Shown here: positions 60,698-64,000 of the stretch, one piece after another | Numbering within the stretch: position 1 is the stretch's first letter | How the letters are laid out: every line of letters starts with the position of its first letter | NCBI GenBank assembly: GCA_001724995.1 | Contig: MEFD01000013.1 | Span: 283,931-347,930, forward strand | Direction: 5' to 3' | DNA length: 64,000 nucleotides | Source: Rubrivivax sp. SCN 71-131 | GTDB lineage: Bacteria > Pseudomonadota > Gammaproteobacteria > Burkholderiales > Burkholderiaceae_C | Notes under the pieces: model-generated | Databases searched by the model: none | What the model was told of the DNA's origin: nothing | What the model saw: the letters and a program-made list of their open reading frames with translations, nothing else | Program-made: the position numbers and the translations under genes

Positions 60698-61527
60698 GCT
60701 TCTGGTCACGCGCCCGGCGCCACCCGAGCTTCGTCGTCGGCGGGCTGCTGACCCTGCTGCTGGTGCTGGCGGCGTCGCTCTCGCTGGTGTGGACGCCGCA
60801 TCCGGCAGCCGAGATCGACATGGCGCTCAAGCTGCGCCCGCCCGGCGCCACGCACTGGCTGGGCACCGACACCTTCGGCCGCGACGTCGCCTCGCAGCTG
60901 CTGGTCGGTGCGCAGGCCAGCATCCTCGTGGGCGTGATCGCGGTGGGCATCGGCGTGCTCATCGGCGTCGCGCTGGGCTGCCTGGCCGCCGCACGCCGCG
61001 GCTGGGTGGAGGAGCTGGTGATGCGTGCCGCCGACTTCACCTTCGCCTTCCCGGCGCTGCTCACCGCGATCATGCTGACCGCGATCTACGGCCCCGGCCT
61101 GGTGATGAGCATCGTCGCCATCGGCATCTTCAACATCCCGGTGTTCGCGCGCATCACGCGCGGCGCGGCCAACGCGGTGTGGGCGCGCGAGTACGTGCTG
61201 GCCGCGCGCGCCGCGGGCAAGAGCCGCTGGCGCATCACCCTCGACCACGTGCTGCCCAACATCGCCAACCAGCTCATCGTGCAGGCCAGCATATCGTTCG
61301 CCACCGCCATCCTCGCCGAGGCGGCGCTGTCCTACCTCGGCCTGGGCACGCAGCCGCCGCGCCCGAGCTGGGGCCGTATGCTCTCCGAGGCGCAGACTCT
61401 GCTCTTCCAGGCGCCGCTGCTGGCCGTGTGGCCGGGCGTGGCGATCGTGCTCAGCGTGCTCGGGCTGAACCTGGTGGGCGATGGCCTGCGCGACCTGATG
61501 GACCCCAAGCTGGCAAGGAAGCGCTGA
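60694..61527 (+). CDS. Peptide/nickel-type ABC transporter permease (DppC-like)
   Basis: Second permease subunit, 277 residues with six helices. The DppC-branch signature GATHWLGTDTFGRDVASQLL lies near residue 50, the EAA loop EYVLAARAAGKSRWRITLDH near 166, and the C-terminus has AALSYLGLGTQPPRPSWGRM and GLNLVGDGLRDLMDPK. The ATG at 60694 overlaps the dppB-like stop. ATPase genes would normally follow; here a DsbA-family gene does, and only a truncated ATPase fragment is seen 2.3 kb on. Confidence 0.93.
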   Translation: MSFWSRARRHPSFVVGGLLTLLLVLAASLSLVWTPHPAAEIDMALKLRPPGATHWLGTDTFGRDVASQLLVGAQASILVGVIAVGIGVLIGVALGCLAAARRGWVEELVMRAADFTFAFPALLTAIMLTAIYGPGLVMSIVAIGIFNIPVFARITRGAANAVWAREYVLAARAAGKSRWRITLDHVLPNIANQLIVQASISFATAILAEAALSYLGLGTQPPRPSWGRMLSEAQTLLFQAPLLAVWPGVAIVLSVLGLNLVGDGLRDLMDPKLARKR

Positions 61528-61529
61528 CT

Positions 61530-62171
61530 ATGAAGATCGAATTCATCTCCGATGTCGCCTGCCCCTGGTGTGCCATCGGGCTGCAGGGCCTGGAGCAGGC
61601 GCTGGCCGCGCTCGGCGCCGCGATCCCCGTCGAACTCTCGTTCGAGCCCTTCGAGCTCAACCCCGACATGGGCCCCGAGGGCGAGGACACGGTGGCCTAC
61701 CTCGCGGCCAGGTACGGGAGCACGGCGCAGCAGATCGCACAGACGCAGGAGGCCATCCGCGCGCGCGGCGCCGAGCTCGGCTTTGCCTTCGGCGAACGCG
61801 CGCGCGTCTGGAACACTTTCGACGCCCACCGCCTGCTGCGCTGGGCCGGCACGGTCGACCCCGCGCAGCAGCGCGCGCTCAAGCACGCGCTGCTGCGCGC
61901 CTATCACGGGGAGGGCCGCGACACGAGCGATCCGGCGCTGCTGCAGGCGCTGGCCGCCGCCGTCGGATTGGACGCGCAGCGCGCCGCGGCGATCCTCGCC
62001 AGAGACGAGTTCGCCGCCGAAGTACGCGAACGCGAGCGCTTCTGGCAGGAAGCGGGCATTCACTCCGTCCCGGCCGTGGTGATCGATCGCCGGCACCTGA
62101 TCAGCGGCGGCCAACCGCCGCAGGTGTTCGAGGACGCGCTACGGCGCCTGGCGGGCAGGGCCGGCGGCTGA
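61530..62171 (+). CDS. DsbA-family (FrnE-type) oxidoreductase
   Basis: Cytoplasmic thioredoxin-fold protein with an inserted helical domain, 213 residues. The redox motif is CPWC at 11-14 in ISDVACPWCAIGL, and the cis-Pro loop is GIHSVPAVVIDRR near residue 180. There is no signal peptide, as in FrnE-type proteins. Known members act as disulfide isomerases or bind other thiol substrates; the natural substrate here is unknown. It begins three bases after the dppC-like stop, so it is co-transcribed with the permeases. Confidence 0.93.
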   Translation: MKIEFISDVACPWCAIGLQGLEQALAALGAAIPVELSFEPFELNPDMGPEGEDTVAYLAARYGSTAQQIAQTQEAIRARGAELGFAFGERARVWNTFDAHRLLRWAGTVDPAQQRALKHALLRAYHGEGRDTSDPALLQALAAAVGLDAQRAAAILARDEFAAEVRERERFWQEAGIHSVPAVVIDRRHLISGGQPPQVFEDALRRLAGRAGG

Positions 62172-62236
62172 GCAGGCCACCCGACGCGCGGCCCCGGCCG
62201 GACCCAAGTTTTCGCCCCGCAGGCCGATAAGCCGTC

Positions 62237-63391
62237 GTGTCGAGCGAGCCGTCATCCTGTCCCGACCCGACCCCGGCGTCGGGAATGACATCGCCTGTCG
62301 GCCAGCGCAGCGTCGATCGCCGCTGCATGGCCGCGGCGATCGACGAGGACAACCTGCGCCGCATCCGCTGGGTGGCGCTGGCGATGCCGTTGCTGAACCT
62401 GCTCTTCCTCGCGGCGCTGCTGACCGCCACGCCCCGGACCGAGCCGCGCATGCTGCACTGGCAGGAGTCGCTGCGGCCGCTGCACATGGCGATGGCGCCG
62501 GTGTTCCTGCTGCTCGGGCTCGGAGCGGTGTGGCTGCTGCGCCGCCCTGCGGCGCCGGCCGTCCTGCGGCCGGCCTGGACGGCGCTGAGCGGCGCAGCCG
62601 CACTCAGCTTCGCGATCGCCTTCGTCGCCGCCGACCAACGCGTCAGCGGCAATATCACCACCTTCGTGCTCGGCGCCATCCTCACCGGGGTGGTCGTCGT
62701 GATGCCGCCGCTGCCCTCGGTCCTGCTCTATGGCGCAGCACTCGTGGCCTTCTGGATCGTGGTCGGCGCGACGCAGCCCGATGCGGTGCTGTTGCTGGCG
62801 GCACAGATCAACGGCACCACCGCCGCCGCGCTCGGTTGGGTGCTGGGGGTGATCACCTGGCGCCAGGCACTCGTCAACAAGCGCCTGACGCTGCAACTGC
62901 AGCGCGCGGCGACGACCGACAGCCTGACCGGGCTCCTCAACCGCATGGAGATGGTGCGCCTGGTCAACGAGGAGTTGCGCCGCGGTGCCCGCCAAGGCCA
63001 CCCGACCAGCCTGCTGCTGCTGGACCTGGACCACTTCAAGAAGGTCAACGACCGCCTGGGCCATCCTGGCGGCGACCTCGTGCTGCAGCACACGGCCGCC
63101 GTGCTCGCGCAATCGCTGCGTGCGCAGGACCGCATCGGCCGGCTCGGCGGCGAGGAATTCCTCGTCCTGCTGCCCCAGACCGACGCCCCCGCGGCGCGAC
63201 GCCTCGCCGAGCGCGTGCGCCAGCGCCTGGCCGCCGCCCTGGCCGAGCACGGCAAGGTCACCTGCAGCATCGGCTTCATCACCAGCGAGACGGGCGAGGA
63301 AACCGGTTTCGACCAGCTCTACGTGCAGGCCGACCACGCCCTCTACCGCGCCAAGGCGAGCGGCCGCAACCGCTGCGAGGTCGCCGCCTGA
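62237..63391 (+). CDS. Membrane-bound GGDEF diguanylate cyclase
   Basis: c-di-GMP synthase of about 384 residues. Five or six N-terminal helices (about 48-215) form a membrane sensor, followed by the GGDEF domain with TDSLTGLLNRMEMVRLV, LLLDLDHFKKVNDRLGHPGG and the catalytic GRLGGEEFLVLLPQT. RAQD five residues before GGEEF is an RxxD inhibitory site. No EAL domain follows, so synthesis is expected. Start choice is uncertain: GTG 62237 is given, and ATG 62285 or ATG 62327 would shorten the hydrophilic N-terminus by 16 or 30 residues. It is the third GGDEF protein of the window. Confidence 0.93.
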   Translation: MSSEPSSCPDPTPASGMTSPVGQRSVDRRCMAAAIDEDNLRRIRWVALAMPLLNLLFLAALLTATPRTEPRMLHWQESLRPLHMAMAPVFLLLGLGAVWLLRRPAAPAVLRPAWTALSGAAALSFAIAFVAADQRVSGNITTFVLGAILTGVVVVMPPLPSVLLYGAALVAFWIVVGATQPDAVLLLAAQINGTTAAALGWVLGVITWRQALVNKRLTLQLQRAATTDSLTGLLNRMEMVRLVNEELRRGARQGHPTSLLLLDLDHFKKVNDRLGHPGGDLVLQHTAAVLAQSLRAQDRIGRLGGEEFLVLLPQTDAPAARRLAERVRQRLAAALAEHGKVTCSIGFITSETGEETGFDQLYVQADHALYRAKASGRNRCEVAA

Positions 63392-63522
63392 GGGCCGGTG
63401 GCGCGCATTCTCCACCCCGCGTTCGGGGGCATCGACGCCGAGGTAAAGCTTCGTTGCTGCGTCACCCCGTTGCGCGCGGGGGCCGTTCTACGGCTGTCGT
63501 CCCGACCTGAACGGAGGTGCCC

Positions 63523-63867
63523 ATGTTCCGGACTCCCTGGCCGCCGCTGGCGGCCCTCGCCCTGAGCCTGGCCCTGAGCGGCTGCGTCATCGCGCCGCTG
63601 GGCCCCGGCGGCCACGACCACGAAGACGGCGATGGGCCGGTGGTCGAGGTCGCGCCACCGCCGCCGCGCTGGGAGCCGCGCCCGCCGCCTCCCGGTCCCG
63701 TCCATGTGTGGATCGGCGGCTACTGGTCCTGGCAGCTCGGACGCCACGCCTGGATCGGCGGGCGCTGGGCGCTGCCGCCGGCCCCCGGCCGCGTCTGGGT
63801 GCCGGGCCAGTGGCATCGCGCCGGGCACGGCTGGCGCTGGCGCGACGGGCACTGGCGAGGGCGCTGA
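63523..63867 (+). CDS. YXWGXW-repeat lipoprotein
   Basis: Small outer-membrane lipoprotein of 114 residues. A signal peptide ends in the lipobox ALSGC (about 18-22), then a His/Asp-rich stretch, a Pro-rich linker and tandem aromatic repeats of the WxxGxW kind: VHVWIGGYWSWQLGRHAWIG, GRVWVPGQWHRAGHGWRWRD and DGHWRGR. The function of this family is unknown; the Trp/Gly repeats suggest carbohydrate or membrane contact. ATG 63523 has GGAGG five bases upstream, favoured over GTG 63517. Confidence 0.85.
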   Translation: MFRTPWPPLAALALSLALSGCVIAPLGPGGHDHEDGDGPVVEVAPPPPRWEPRPPPPGPVHVWIGGYWSWQLGRHAWIGGRWALPPAPGRVWVPGQWHRAGHGWRWRDGHWRGR

Positions 63868-64000
63868 ACCGCGGCGGGCGCGGCGGCGCGTGCGCAGGCG
63901 CTGCGCCTGCTCGAACGCGTGCAGCTGCCGCAGGCGGCGCAGCGGCTGGACGCCTACCCGCACCAGCTCTCCGGCGGCCAGCGCCAGCGCGTGGTGATCG
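63868..64000 (+). pseudogene. 5'-truncated peptide-ABC ATPase fragment
   Basis: Directly after the lipoprotein stop, in the same frame, the sequence reads [20 protein letters not shown] and then [17 protein letters not shown] at the window edge, the middle of a DppD/DppF/OppD-type ATPase with the ABC signature LSGGQRQR. The Walker A and Q-loop part, which should precede it by more than 100 residues, is absent: the upstream sequence codes for the lipoprotein. No start codon is available before residue 18 of the fragment. It is a broken gene remnant, or the product of a rearrangement or an assembly join; the remainder lies outside the window. Confidence 0.6.

Overview
The window looks like a chromosomal segment of a very high-GC betaproteobacterium of the order Burkholderiales, probably near the Rubrivivax/Leptothrix/Sphaerotilaceae group. 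The evidence is the GC-saturated third codon positions and several neighbourhoods typical of that order: an atpIBEFHAGD operon, glnK-amtB beside gshA and gshB, alr and radA divergent from lplT, and ilvE followed by a CHCC zinc finger. The genus is inference; no 16S rRNA gene is present.

Layout. 1-6.2 kb: the F1Fo ATP synthase operon on the minus strand, with a recognisable sigma-70 promoter; atpD runs off the left edge. 6.4-10.5 kb: a DsbD/ScsB-type thiol reductant transporter, a GNAT acetyltransferase, and a divergent cytochrome b561 / cytochrome c' pair. 10.5-14 kb: a minus-strand run of EamA transporter, PLP aminotransferase, VOC protein and AlaX editing protein, the last three joined by GTGA overlaps. 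14.2-16.9 kb: an orphan gene and an ABC-F ATPase. 17-24.2 kb: a nitrogen/glutathione block, glnK-amtB behind a sigma-54 promoter, then gshA-kup-benE-gshB. 24.4-32.7 kb: comM, a MetH lacking its homocysteine module and placed behind an SAH riboswitch, an OmpA-type lipoprotein, a UshA-like nucleotidase and an atypical crotonase.

32.9-46 kb is rich in signalling genes: a chemoreceptor, a PAS-GGDEF-EAL protein, a MarR regulator, a response regulator with an apparently degenerate HPt-like tail, a PAS-PAS histidine kinase overlapping it tail to tail, and a TPR-like GGDEF protein. SelO and an unrecognised zinc-ribbon membrane protein lie among them. 46-55.7 kb holds rlpA, a DUF481-like outer-membrane protein, tRNA-Arg(CCG), a cytochrome c5-like protein, ilvE with the CHCC zinc finger, and an alr-glsB-arfB-radA-glycosyltransferase run. 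55.8-64 kb holds lplT, a second EamA transporter, an aromatic aminotransferase, a small orphan gene behind a perfect palindrome, dppB-dppC-like permeases, a DsbA-family oxidoreductase, a third GGDEF protein, a small lipoprotein and a 5'-truncated peptide-ABC ATPase fragment at the right edge.

Most genes are housekeeping or environmental signalling. I found no CRISPR array, insertion sequence, prophage or obvious defence island, and no clearly new multi-gene system. The best leads are the SAH-riboswitch/partial-MetH unit, the receiver protein with an HPt-like domain lacking histidine, the palindrome-controlled orphan at 59.4 kb, the SelO/zinc-ribbon pair and the broken ABC ATPase. All calls come from reading the sequence; no database search was run.
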